A DNA stretch of 5,964 nucleotides from Actinomycetes bacterium. Lineage in GTDB: Bacteria; Actinomycetota; Actinomycetes; Propionibacteriales; Propionibacteriaceae. The notes under the pieces are model-generated. The model saw only the letters and a list, made by a program, of their open reading frames with translations, was not told where the DNA came from and made no database searches. The stretch is from NCBI GenBank assembly GCA_029778515.1, contig JAKOQD010000022.1, positions 1-5,964 on the forward strand. Direction: 5' to 3'. Positions 1 through 5,964 of the stretch are shown here, piece after piece. Position numbers and translations under genes: made by a program. Each line of letters begins with the position of its first letter. The stretch's first letter is position 1.

Positions 1-623
1 GCGCCCATGATCATGCCTGTGCCCAGGTCGGACTGCAGCACGACCAGGCCGATCAGGATCAACGAGGCCGGCAGGAACGGGATCAACAGGTGCCGCGGGT
101 CGCCGAGTTGCTTTCGCTTGCGCGCGAAGATGTCCGCCCCCCACAGCACGATGGCCAGCTTGGCGAACTCCGAAGGCTGAATGCGGAACAGCGAGGTGCC
201 GAACTGCACCCAGTTGGTGTTGCCGTTGTTCGAGTAGCCGAGCGGGGTGTAAGTGAGGATCTGCAGCCCGACCGCGGCGATCAACAGAATCCAGCCGAGA
301 ACCTTCAGCTGCTTAGTGGAGCGCGCCGCCAGCACGAACGCGGCCACGCCACCGACCACCAGGAAGATGGCCTGCCGTTTCACGAAGTAGTACGCGTCGC
401 CCCAGCGGACGAAGGCGTAGACGCTCGACGCCGAGAGCACCATGATCATGCCGAGCGCCAGCAGCAGCACCGCGGGCACCAACACCAGGAAGAAGCTCGC
501 CTGCGGATGCGCGAGCCACTCGACGACGAGACTGCGCCGACGACCGTCGGCCGGGGCCGCCTGGTGGCCGCGACGATTGGTCGATAGGTGAGGATCCGTT
601 GAAGGGGAAGTCAGGACCGCCAC
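1..623 (-). CDS. ftsW: Septal SEDS peptidoglycan glycosyltransferase FtsW, 3' end cut by window edge
   Basis: Polytopic membrane protein of the SEDS family; at the division septum it polymerises glycan strands from lipid II together with its partner transpeptidase. The first 207 residues are visible, about half of a typical protein, and the frame is open to the left edge. After GTG comes a hydrophilic, Arg- and Pro-containing tail (1-38, for example NRRGHQAAPADGRRR) predicted to be cytoplasmic. Hydrophobic segments follow near 44-64, 85-100, 108-125, 153-167 and 179-197. Family motifs: MIMVLSASS at 59-67; the WGDAYYFVKRQ region at 74-84; NGNTNWVQFG at 133-142 with FRIQPSEFAKLA at 146-157, the clearest SEDS signature; and LQSDLGTGMIM at 196-206. 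Its place after murD in a dcw cluster argues for FtsW rather than the elongation paralogue RodA. The first 17 codons or so use A/T-ending codons more than the rest. What follows the gene cannot be seen; murG and murC would be usual. Confidence 0.95.
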   Translation of the reverse strand, partial: MAVLTSPSTDPHLSTNRRGHQAAPADGRRRSLVVEWLAHPQASFFLVLVPAVLLLALGMIMVLSASSVYAFVRWGDAYYFVKRQAIFLVVGGVAAFVLAARSTKQLKVLGWILLIAAVGLQILTYTPLGYSNNGNTNWVQFGTSLFRIQPSEFAKLAIVLWGADIFARKRKQLGDPRHLLIPFLPASLILIGLVVLQSDLGTGMIMG

Positions 624-640
624 AGTTCGCGCCTCCTATC
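624..640 (-). promoter_or_regulatory. Strong ribosome binding site of ftsW, overlapping the murD stop
   Basis: On the minus strand AGGAGG (637 to 632) lies 8 bases before GTG at 623. Its first two bases are the last two bases of the murD TAG stop (638 to 636). The TAG is in the same frame as ftsW and only the codons GAG, GCG, CGA and ACT intervene. GTG at 623 is therefore the first possible start, and the site fixes it firmly. Confidence 0.9.
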
Positions 641-2111
641 CGGTCAGGGTCGAGACCGCGGCCGCGAAGGCGTCCCCGCGGGCTGCGTAGTCGCTGAACA
701 TGTCCTTGCTGGCGCAGCCTGGGGCGAGCAGCACCACGTCGCCAGGCACCGCCTGGGTCGCCGCCCACTCCACCGCCTGTTGCATCGCTCCATGATCGCG
801 GTCCTCGATCACGAACACCCGCACCTCGGGCGCGTGTCGGGCGAGCGCGGCGGCGATCACGTCACGATCCACCCCGAAAACCACCGCTGCGCGAAGTCTG
901 GGCGCAACCGCGGTGACCAGGTCGTCGAAGGTGGTGCCCTTCGCCTGGCCGCCGGCCACCCAGACCACATGCTCGAATGCGCCCAGCGATGCCGCGGCCG
1001 CGTGCGGATTGGTGGCCTTCGAGTCGTCGATGTAGCGGACGCCGCCGATCTCGGCGACAGTCTGGATGCGGTGGTCGCCGAGCCGCAGCCGCTGCAGGCC
1101 CTGCGCCACGGCCGTCGGCGGCACCCCGAAGGATCGGGCCAGCGCGGCTGCGGCCAGCGCGTTCTCCACATTGTGCGGGGCGTACGGCGCCACGTCGCTC
1201 AGCTTGGCGATCTCGACGGCCGAGTCCCTGCGTTGGGCGATGAAGGCCCGGTCGACCAGTACATCGTCCACCACCCCGAGCATGGACGGCCCCGGGATGC
1301 CGAGGGTGAAGCCGATCGCCCGGGCGCCCTCGACCACCTCGGCCGCCTCGACCAGGTGCATGGTGGCGTCATCAGCGACGTTGTAGACGCAGGACTGCTG
1401 CACGCGTTCGTAGATCCGGGCCTTGTCGGCGACGTAGGCCGCCATCGGGTCGGTCACGCCGTCCGGCCAGCCGGCGCGATCGGCGTACCACTCCAGGTGG
1501 TCGGGCGCGAGGTTGAGCACTGCCGCCGAGTGCAGCGAGAGGCTGTTCGTCCAATGCAACTGGAAGCTGGAGAGTTCAACCGCCAGCACGTCGTAACTGA
1601 CCTCATCCAGCACGGCTTCAACGATCGGACGCCCAACATTGCCGACCGCGGACGTCCGCAGCCCTGCTGCCGTCAGCATAGACTCCAGCATGCCGACGGT
1701 GGTGGTCTTGCCGTTGGTTCCCGTCACCGCCAGCCACGGCACCTGCCGGTCGGGCATGCTCATCCGCCAAGCGAGTTCCACCTCACCCCAGATCGGGACG
1801 CCGCGCAGCGCAGCCTGTGCCAGCAGCGGCGCGGACGGACGCCAGCCGGGTGAAGTGACCACCAGGTCGGTGTCGTCCGGGAGGACGGCGGTAGCGCCCG
1901 GGCCGAGGCGCACCTCCGCGTCCAGCAGTTCGAGGACCTTGGCCTTCTCGGCGTTGTCGGCCGAGTCGGAGTCGTCCAGCACCAGCACCTGGGCGCCGAG
2001 GTCGAGCAGCCCGTCCGCAGCGGCGAAGCCGGACGTGCCGAGTCCGGCCACGACGACCTTGGCCTGCGACCACGGCGACAACCGGTCGGCGTCGGCCAGC
2101 CAGGGCTTCAC
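636..2111 (-). CDS. murD: UDP-MurNAc-L-alanine--D-glutamate ligase MurD
   Basis: Cytoplasmic ligase that adds D-glutamate to UDP-MurNAc-L-Ala with ATP. The 491-residue product is somewhat longer than the 438-residue E. coli enzyme. The N-terminal Rossmann-like UDP-binding domain has [17 protein letters not shown] at 19-35 and TSPGW at 86-90. The central domain has the P-loop GTNGKTTT at 131-138, ELSSFQL at 179-185, [10 protein letters not shown] at 200-209 with metal-ligand H205, and the lysine expected to be carbamylated, K230 (ADKARIY). HNVENALAA follows at 313-321. The C-terminal domain has [11 protein letters not shown] at 362-372, AGGQAKG at 386-392 and [20 protein letters not shown] at 463-482; S468 and Y475 align by position with E. 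coli S415 and F422, which bind D-Glu. About ten extra residues lie between H205 and K230. The GTG at 2111 is chosen because it places the Rossmann motif at the usual distance. The frame stays open upstream to an ATG at 2696, but that stretch is mraY read out of frame. The stop is TAG. Confidence 0.97.
   Translation of the reverse strand: MKPWLADADRLSPWSQAKVVVAGLGTSGFAAADGLLDLGAQVLVLDDSDSADNAEKAKVLELLDAEVRLGPGATAVLPDDTDLVVTSPGWRPSAPLLAQAALRGVPIWGEVELAWRMSMPDRQVPWLAVTGTNGKTTTVGMLESMLTAAGLRTSAVGNVGRPIVEAVLDEVSYDVLAVELSSFQLHWTNSLSLHSAAVLNLAPDHLEWYADRAGWPDGVTDPMAAYVADKARIYERVQQSCVYNVADDATMHLVEAAEVVEGARAIGFTLGIPGPSMLGVVDDVLVDRAFIAQRRDSAVEIAKLSDVAPYAPHNVENALAAAALARSFGVPPTAVAQGLQRLRLGDHRIQTVAEIGGVRYIDDSKATNPHAAAASLGAFEHVVWVAGGQAKGTTFDDLVTAVAPRLRAAVVFGVDRDVIAAALARHAPEVRVFVIEDRDHGAMQQAVEWAATQAVPGDVVLLAPGCASKDMFSDYAARGDAFAAAVSTLTG
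2108..2111 (-). promoter_or_regulatory. GTGA stop/start overlap coupling mraY to murD
   Basis: The minus strand reads GTGA: GTG (2111 to 2109) starts murD and TGA (2110 to 2108) ends mraY. The sequence just upstream (GGCGAGTGGGTGGTGGG) has only weak Shine-Dalgarno character. Translation of murD therefore probably depends mainly on termination-reinitiation from mraY, which is an inference from the layout. Confidence 0.7.
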
Positions 2112-3172
2112 CCCACCACCCACTCGCCGTAGAAGAGGCCGAGCCCGACCGCGACGAACAGTCCGCAGATGATCCAGAACCGGATGGTGATCGTGACTTC
2201 CTTCCAGCCAAGCAACTCGAAGTGGTGCTGCAGCGGAGCCATCTTGAACAGGCGTTTGCCGCCGGAGATCTTGAACCAGCCGATCTGCAGCACCACCGAT
2301 GCGGTGATGATCACGAACAGGCCGGCGACGATCGCCATCAGCAACTCGGTGCGGGTGAGGATCGAGAGGCTGGCCAGCGCGCCGCCGATCGCCAGCGAGC
2401 CGGTGTCGCCCATGAAGATCTTGGCCGGCGAAGCGTTCCACCACAGGAACCCGAAGCAGGCACCGGCGAGCGCGATCGAGACCACCGCCAGGTCGTAGGG
2501 GTTGCGCACCTCGTAGCACTGCGGCCCGGAACTGGCCAGGGCGCACGACTGGTTGTACTGCCAGATGTTCACGATGGTGTACGCCGCGAAGACCATCGCC
2601 GCGGCGCCGGTGGCCAGGCCATCCAGCCCATCGGTGAGGTTGGCGGCGTTCGACCAGGCCGCGACCAGGAAGACGATCCAGATCACCGCTGCCCACATCG
2701 GCAGGGCGAACCAGGGCAGGTCGCGCAGGAAGGAGATGTAGGTGCTTGCCGGGGTGAGCCCGCGGGCGTCCGGGAACTGGAAGGCCAGGATGCCAAAAGT
2801 GACCGCGACGGCAGTCTGCAGGCCGAACTTGACCGATGCGTGCAGGCCGAGGGATCGGGCCTTGCTGATCTTGATCCAGTCGTCGATGAAGCCCACCAGC
2901 CCGAGGCCGGCGAACAGGCCGAGCGCCAGCAGGCTGGTTGCGCTGGGCGGGGTGCCGGTGGCGAGATGCGCGACGGCGTAAGCCAGCAGGACGCTCAGGA
3001 TGAGCACGATCCCGCCCATGGTCGGGGTGCCGCGCTTGGTGTGGTGGCTGGTCGGCCCGTCATCGCGGATGAACTGGCCGTAGCCGGCCTTCACCAGGAA
3101 GCGGATCGCGTAGCGGGTGCCCAGCAGGGTGCCCAGCATGCCGACCCCGCCGGCGAGCAGGATGCTCCTCAT
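2108..3172 (-). CDS. mraY: Phospho-MurNAc-pentapeptide transferase MraY
   Basis: Integral membrane enzyme that transfers phospho-MurNAc-pentapeptide from UDP to undecaprenyl phosphate at the inner face of the membrane, making lipid I. The 354-residue product is close to the family norm, with about ten hydrophobic segments (near 2-24, 53-72, 79-97, 113-132, 159-175, 188-206, 226-244, 258-272, 279-298, 331-349). Signature motifs: [23 protein letters not shown] at 32-54, with the part before HHTK typical of the family; the paired catalytic-site aspartates D97-D98 (GFIDDWIK); [10 protein letters not shown] at 178-187; FMGDTGSL at 253-260 with the third aspartate D256; and [13 protein letters not shown] at 311-323. 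In that last motif, the usual HHH is QHH, with Gln at 315. The loop at about 205-226, predicted to face outward, carries two cysteines, C210 and C219. The ATG at 3172 gives the expected N-terminus MRSILLAGG. The last base of the gene lies within the murD start. Confidence 0.98.
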   Translation of the reverse strand: MRSILLAGGVGMLGTLLGTRYAIRFLVKAGYGQFIRDDGPTSHHTKRGTPTMGGIVLILSVLLAYAVAHLATGTPPSATSLLALGLFAGLGLVGFIDDWIKISKARSLGLHASVKFGLQTAVAVTFGILAFQFPDARGLTPASTYISFLRDLPWFALPMWAAVIWIVFLVAAWSNAANLTDGLDGLATGAAAMVFAAYTIVNIWQYNQSCALASSGPQCYEVRNPYDLAVVSIALAGACFGFLWWNASPAKIFMGDTGSLAIGGALASLSILTRTELLMAIVAGLFVIITASVVLQIGWFKISGGKRLFKMAPLQHHFELLGWKEVTITIRFWIICGLFVAVGLGLFYGEWVVG

Positions 3173-3190
3173 CGACGCCTCACCCTTCCC
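3173..3190 (-). promoter_or_regulatory. Ribosome binding region of mraY, spanning the murF stop
   Basis: The minus strand before the mraY ATG reads GGGAAGGGTGAGGCGTCG. The purine-rich GAAGGG and GTGAGG stretches can serve as a modest Shine-Dalgarno, at spacings of about 10 and 5 bases. The murF TGA (3182 to 3180) falls within it, so initiation is probably helped by ribosomes ending murF. Which of the two stretches pairs with 16S rRNA is uncertain. Confidence 0.5.
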
Positions 3191-4607
3191 CGGGCGTACC
3201 GGTCAGATCCGCGAGCAACAGTTCGGCCACGTGCTCCAACGCTAGTCCTCGGGAGGCCTTCACCAGCACGACGTCCGGCGGACGCAGCCAGGCCGCGGCC
3301 AGCTCTGCGGCCTGCTCTCGGTCCGCTGCGATCTGTGCGTGCAGCCCGTCCGCGCTCGCGCCGGCGACCAGGTCGGCGGCGAAGTCGCCGACTGCGATCA
3401 GGTGGTCGACACCCAGCCGAGCGGCCAGTGCGCCGATGTCCCGGTGTGCTGCGGCGGCACCGTCGCCGAGCTCGAGCATGTCGCCGAGGACGGCCAGCAA
3501 CCGTCCGTCCGGCTGCCGCAGGCACGCGAGGGTCTGCAGCGCCGCCTGCATCGAGTCGGGGTTCGCGTTGTAGGCGTCGTTGACCACCAGTAGGCCGTCG
3601 GGTCGAGCCGTGAGCTCCATCCGCCAGTGCGATCGCGCCACAGCCTGGGTCAGGCCGGTCGCGACCTGTGCGAGCGACAGCCCCTGGGTGAGGGCCACCG
3701 CCGCCGCAGCCAGCGCGTTGCCGACCTGGTGCCGTCCGGTGACCTGGAGTTCGACCACGGCCTCACCAAAGGCGGCGCCGGCCGCATGGAGACGGAAGCG
3801 GGCCCGCTCCAGCAGGTCGGCTTGGACGTCGCTCGCCCACACCCGCAGTTCACCGAAGTCGGGTTCGGCATCGACACCGAAGGCCGCCAGTCGCGCGGAC
3901 GTGCGTCCGGCCATGGTCCGCACCTGCTCGTCGTCCGCGTTCAGCACCGCCCAGCCGGAAGCGGGCAGCGCCTCGACCAGTTCGCCCTTGGCCTGCGCGA
4001 TGGTCTCGACGGAGCCGAACTCGCCCAGGTGGGCGTGCCCGATGTTCACCACCACGCCGACCTGCGGCGGCACGATTCGGCACAGCCAGCCGATGTGACC
4101 GATGCCCCGCGCGCCCATTTCGCTGACCAGGTACCGCGTGGTCGGACCGACCCGGGTGGCGGTCAGCGGCACCCCGATCTCGTTGTTGAACGAGCCGACC
4201 GGGGCCACGGTCTCCCCCACCGTGGCGAGCACCTGGGCCAGCAGGTCCTTGGTGCTGGTCTTGCCCGACGACCCGGTGATGCCGATCGTGACCAGGCCAG
4301 AGGCGGTGGCATCGGCCACGACCGCGGTGGCCAACCGGGCCAGGGCGAGCGCCGGATCAGCCACCACCAACTGCGGGACGCCGACGGGAACCTCCCGGCT
4401 CACCAACACCGCGGCAGCGCCCGCTTCGACAGCTGCGGCGGCGAAATCGTGTCCGTCGACCCGAACTCCTGGCATCGCCACGAAAAGGCAGCCCGGGGTG
4501 ACCGCCCTGGAGTCGATCACCACATCCGGACCGATCGGCACGTCGCCGTCCCCGGTCAACTCGGCCCCGAGCAACCCAGCCAACTCCCGTGAGTTGCGCT
4601 CACGCAT
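3180..4607 (-). CDS. murF: UDP-MurNAc-tripeptide--D-Ala-D-Ala ligase MurF
   Basis: Last of the cytoplasmic Mur ligases: it adds the D-Ala-D-Ala dipeptide to UDP-MurNAc-tripeptide using ATP. The 475-residue product is within the usual family length. Visible motifs: N-terminal UDP-binding domain with [16 protein letters not shown] at 32-47 and DGHDF at 51-55; P-loop [11 protein letters not shown] at 109-119; [12 protein letters not shown] at 138-149; [10 protein letters not shown] at 163-172; [12 protein letters not shown] at 188-199 followed by the lysine expected to be carbamylated, K207 (AQAKGEL); [11 protein letters not shown] at 291-301; SHWRMEL at 326-332; [11 protein letters not shown] at 343-353, a signature of Mur[10 protein letters not shown] at 373-381; and [11 protein letters not shown] at 448-458. 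The ATG at 4607 overlaps the end of murE by 8 bases and has a good Shine-Dalgarno. The TGA stop lies 7 bases before mraY. The gene is intact with nothing unusual; MurF is distinguished from MurE by the NDAYNANP and FNNEIG motifs. Confidence 0.98.
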   Translation of the reverse strand: MRERNSRELAGLLGAELTGDGDVPIGPDVVIDSRAVTPGCLFVAMPGVRVDGHDFAAAAVEAGAAAVLVSREVPVGVPQLVVADPALALARLATAVVADATASGLVTIGITGSSGKTSTKDLLAQVLATVGETVAPVGSFNNEIGVPLTATRVGPTTRYLVSEMGARGIGHIGWLCRIVPPQVGVVVNIGHAHLGEFGSVETIAQAKGELVEALPASGWAVLNADDEQVRTMAGRTSARLAAFGVDAEPDFGELRVWASDVQADLLERARFRLHAAGAAFGEAVVELQVTGRHQVGNALAAAAVALTQGLSLAQVATGLTQAVARSHWRMELTARPDGLLVVNDAYNANPDSMQAALQTLACLRQPDGRLLAVLGDMLELGDGAAAAHRDIGALAARLGVDHLIAVGDFAADLVAGASADGLHAQIAADREQAAELAAAWLRPPDVVLVKASRGLALEHVAELLLADLTGTPGEG

Positions 4608-5964
4608 CGACGGCTCCCCTCAACTCTTCCCACAGCCGGAGCACCGTCCGGGCGTCGTCGAACTCGATCGTTCGGCCAGCCAACTGCTGGCCGGTCTCAT
4701 GGCCCTTACCCAATAGCGCCACCCGGTCGCCCGGACGCGCCAGGCTGAGCGCCAGCCGGATCGCGTCCGCCCGGTCCCCGCCGTCGACGACCTCAGCCCC
4801 GGTTTCCAGCGCGGCCTCCCTGGCACCGGCGAGGACTGCGGCGCGGATCGCGGCCGGATCCTCGCTGCGCGGGTTGTCGTCGGTGACCACCACCAAGGCC
4901 GCGCCCCTGGCCGCGGCAGCGCCCATCGGGCCGCGCTTGGCCTGGTCGCGGTCGCCGCCGCAGCCCAGCACCGCGATTCGCCGGCCTTCCGGCAACGCAG
5001 CCAGCGCGGCCGCCACCGCTTCCGGAGTGTGCGCGAAGTCCACCACGACGGACGGGGCGTCGGCACCGAGATCGACCCGCTGCATCCGGCCGGGCACGTA
5101 GGCGTCCGCGAAGCCGGGCAGCGCCTGCGCCAGGTCGACACCGGCAACATCCAGGATCGCGATCGCGGTCACCGCGTTGCGGACGTTGAACTCGCCCAGT
5201 AGGCCGAGGGTGAAATCCACCTCGCCGCCGGGGGTGGCCACGCGCACCTGGCTGCGGCCGTCGGCCAGCTCCGTCCGTTCGATCGGGTGGTAGTCGGCGT
5301 CCACTCCGAAACCGGTGGTGACCAGGCGCGTGCCCGCGTCCGTCAGTTCTACGGCCAGCCTGCGACCGTACTCGTCGTCGATGTTCACTACGGCGGCGCG
5401 GCAGCGGCCATCACGGAAAAGGCTGGCCTTCGCCTGGAAATACGACTCCTGGTCGCGGTGGAAGTCGAGGTGGTCGCGGCCCAGGTTGGTGAACGCGGCG
5501 ATGTTGAAGACCACGCCGTCCACCCGACGCAGCGCCAGCGCGTGCGAAGAGACCTCCATCGCCACCGCGTCCGCGCCGTGCTCGACCAGGTAGGCCAGTA
5601 GCGCCTGCAGATCCGGGGCTTCCGGGGTCGTGACCGTCGTCCGGGCCGTGGGCAGTTGCGCGCCGTCGAGGGTGAACCCGATCGTCCCGATCGTGCCCAC
5701 CCGCTGGCCGGCCGCGGCCAGTCCGGCAGCCAGCAGGAACGTGGTGCTGGTCTTTCCGGTGGTGCCGGTGATGCCGTACAGGTTGAGCCGCTCCGCCGGG
5801 TGACGGTAGATCTCAACGGCCAGCCGGCCGAGTTCAGCCCTCGGATCAGCCACCACGACGATCGGCACCGCGGGCGTGGCCGCCCCAGCCAGGTCGCGCC
5901 CCGCCGGATCCGTGAGCACCGCCACCGCGCCGGCCGCCACCGCGTCCGGCACGAAGCGGGCACC
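4600..5964 (-). CDS. murE: UDP-MurNAc-tripeptide synthetase MurE (DAP-adding), 5' end cut by window edge
   Basis: Cytoplasmic ATP-dependent ligase that adds diaminopimelate to UDP-MurNAc-L-Ala-D-Glu. The reading frame is open to the right edge, starting GARFVPDAV; 454 residues are visible and, compared with the family, roughly 60 to 80 N-terminal residues lie outside. In fragment numbering: ATP-binding P-loop GITGTTGKTST at 64-74, substrate-contact segment TTPEAPD near 112-118, MEVSSHAL at 136-143, TNLGRDHLDFH at 159-169, the lysine expected to be carbamylated at K179 (YFQAKASLF), GRMQRVD at 292-298, DFAHTPEAV at 309-317, GCGGDRDQAKRGPMG at 334-348, DNPR at 363-366 and LLGKGHE at 417-423. By established family knowledge DNPR selects diaminopimelate over lysine; meso- and LL-DAP cannot be told apart from it. 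The gene ends with TGA inside the start of murF. No defect is seen. An internal GTG at 5952 must not be taken as the start. Confidence 0.97.
   Translation of the reverse strand, partial: GARFVPDAVAAGAVAVLTDPAGRDLAGAATPAVPIVVVADPRAELGRLAVEIYRHPAERLNLYGITGTTGKTSTTFLLAAGLAAAGQRVGTIGTIGFTLDGAQLPTARTTVTTPEAPDLQALLAYLVEHGADAVAMEVSSHALALRRVDGVVFNIAAFTNLGRDHLDFHRDQESYFQAKASLFRDGRCRAAVVNIDDEYGRRLAVELTDAGTRLVTTGFGVDADYHPIERTELADGRSQVRVATPGGEVDFTLGLLGEFNVRNAVTAIAILDVAGVDLAQALPGFADAYVPGRMQRVDLGADAPSVVVDFAHTPEAVAAALAALPEGRRIAVLGCGGDRDQAKRGPMGAAAARGAALVVVTDDNPRSEDPAAIRAAVLAGAREAALETGAEVVDGGDRADAIRLALSLARPGDRVALLGKGHETGQQLAGRTIEFDDARTVLRLWEELRGAVDA
4608..4620 (-). promoter_or_regulatory. Ribosome binding site of murF, inside the end of murE
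   Basis: On the minus strand AGGGGAG (4620 to 4614) lies 6 bases before the murF ATG at 4607. It sits within the last codons of murE (Leu-Arg-Gly-Ala-Val). The murE stop is 5 bases past the start of murF, so terminating ribosomes are positioned to re-initiate. The site supports the ATG at 4607 as the start. Confidence 0.75.

Noticed and set aside
441..450. Palindrome CATGATCATG, also present at 6-15
   Set aside because: Both copies encode Met-Ile-Met in FtsW membrane segments (GMIM). A codon string that happens to be palindromic is more likely than a binding site.
612..640. Possible internal promoter or terminator between murD and ftsW
   Set aside because: Only 12 bases separate the genes, no hairpin followed by a T-run is visible, and I see no convincing -10/-35 pair.
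313..768. 151-codon minus-strand frame bridging the murD/ftsW junction
   Set aside because: It lies out of frame over the ends of two well-supported genes and gives an Arg/Gly-rich product. FtsW in the other frame explains the sequence.
780..1853. 357-codon plus-strand open frame opposite murD
   Set aside because: It is rich in His, Arg, Gly and Val because it mirrors the codon bias of murD. There is no domain and no convincing start context.
2222..3583. 453-codon plus-strand open frame opposite mraY and murF
   Set aside because: Its product is a low-complexity mix of Arg, Gly, Ala, Asp and Gln with no recognisable domain, and it crosses two clear genes. Long antisense frames are normal in high-G+C DNA.
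3627..4592. 321-codon plus-strand open frame opposite murF
   Set aside because: Same reason: composition follows from G/C-ending codons on the other strand, with no family resemblance.
5743..5775. Near-repeat of 33 bases shared with 4251-4283
   Set aside because: These are the P-loop codons of MurE and MurF (GITGTTGKTST and [11 protein letters not shown]). The likeness comes from Mur ligase homology, not from a mobile or regulatory repeat.
5842..5856. Exact 15-base match to 4353-4367
   Set aside because: Both encode VVADP in the N-terminal parts of MurE and MurF. A shared protein motif with the same codon preference is sufficient explanation.

Overview
This window is a fully coding stretch of a division and cell wall (dcw) cluster from a high-G+C bacterium, almost certainly an actinobacterium. 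Five genes lie head to tail, all on the minus strand. In transcription order they are murE (5' end cut by the right edge of the window), murF, mraY, murD and ftsW (3' end cut by the left edge). The actinobacterial assignment rests on the strong G/C preference at third codon positions, GTG starts for murD and ftsW, the gene order, and the style of the proteins (for example MraY with [19 protein letters not shown] and a Cys-containing outer loop). Propionibacteriales would fit the wording of MraY and MurD, but that is an impression, not a demonstrated placement.

Layout, reading in the direction of transcription: murE covers 5964 to 4600. murF covers 4607 to 3180 and overlaps murE by 8 bases. 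mraY covers 3172 to 2108, 7 bases after murF. murD covers 2111 to 636, with a 4-base GTGA overlap with mraY. ftsW runs from 623 to 1, 12 bases after murD. There is no intergenic space longer than 12 bases, and I see no room for, and no sign of, an internal terminator, an RNA gene, a mobile element or a CRISPR array. The spacing implies one polycistronic mRNA with translational coupling at every junction; its promoter must lie upstream, beyond the right edge.

The products form one pathway. MurD adds D-Glu to UDP-MurNAc-L-Ala, MurE adds diaminopimelate, and MurF adds D-Ala-D-Ala, giving UDP-MurNAc-pentapeptide. MraY then transfers phospho-MurNAc-pentapeptide to undecaprenyl phosphate to make lipid I. 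FtsW is the SEDS glycosyltransferase that polymerises lipid II at the septum. MurE carries the DNPR motif of diaminopimelate-adding enzymes, so the peptidoglycan is predicted to be of DAP type.

I looked for an undescribed system and did not find one: this is core housekeeping sequence. The points worth a second look are small. They are a Gln in place of the first His of the MraY HHH motif, a two-cysteine outer loop in MraY, an extra segment in MurD just before the carbamylated lysine, and the murD/ftsW junction, where the two genes share a frame and are separated only by one TAG and four sense codons.
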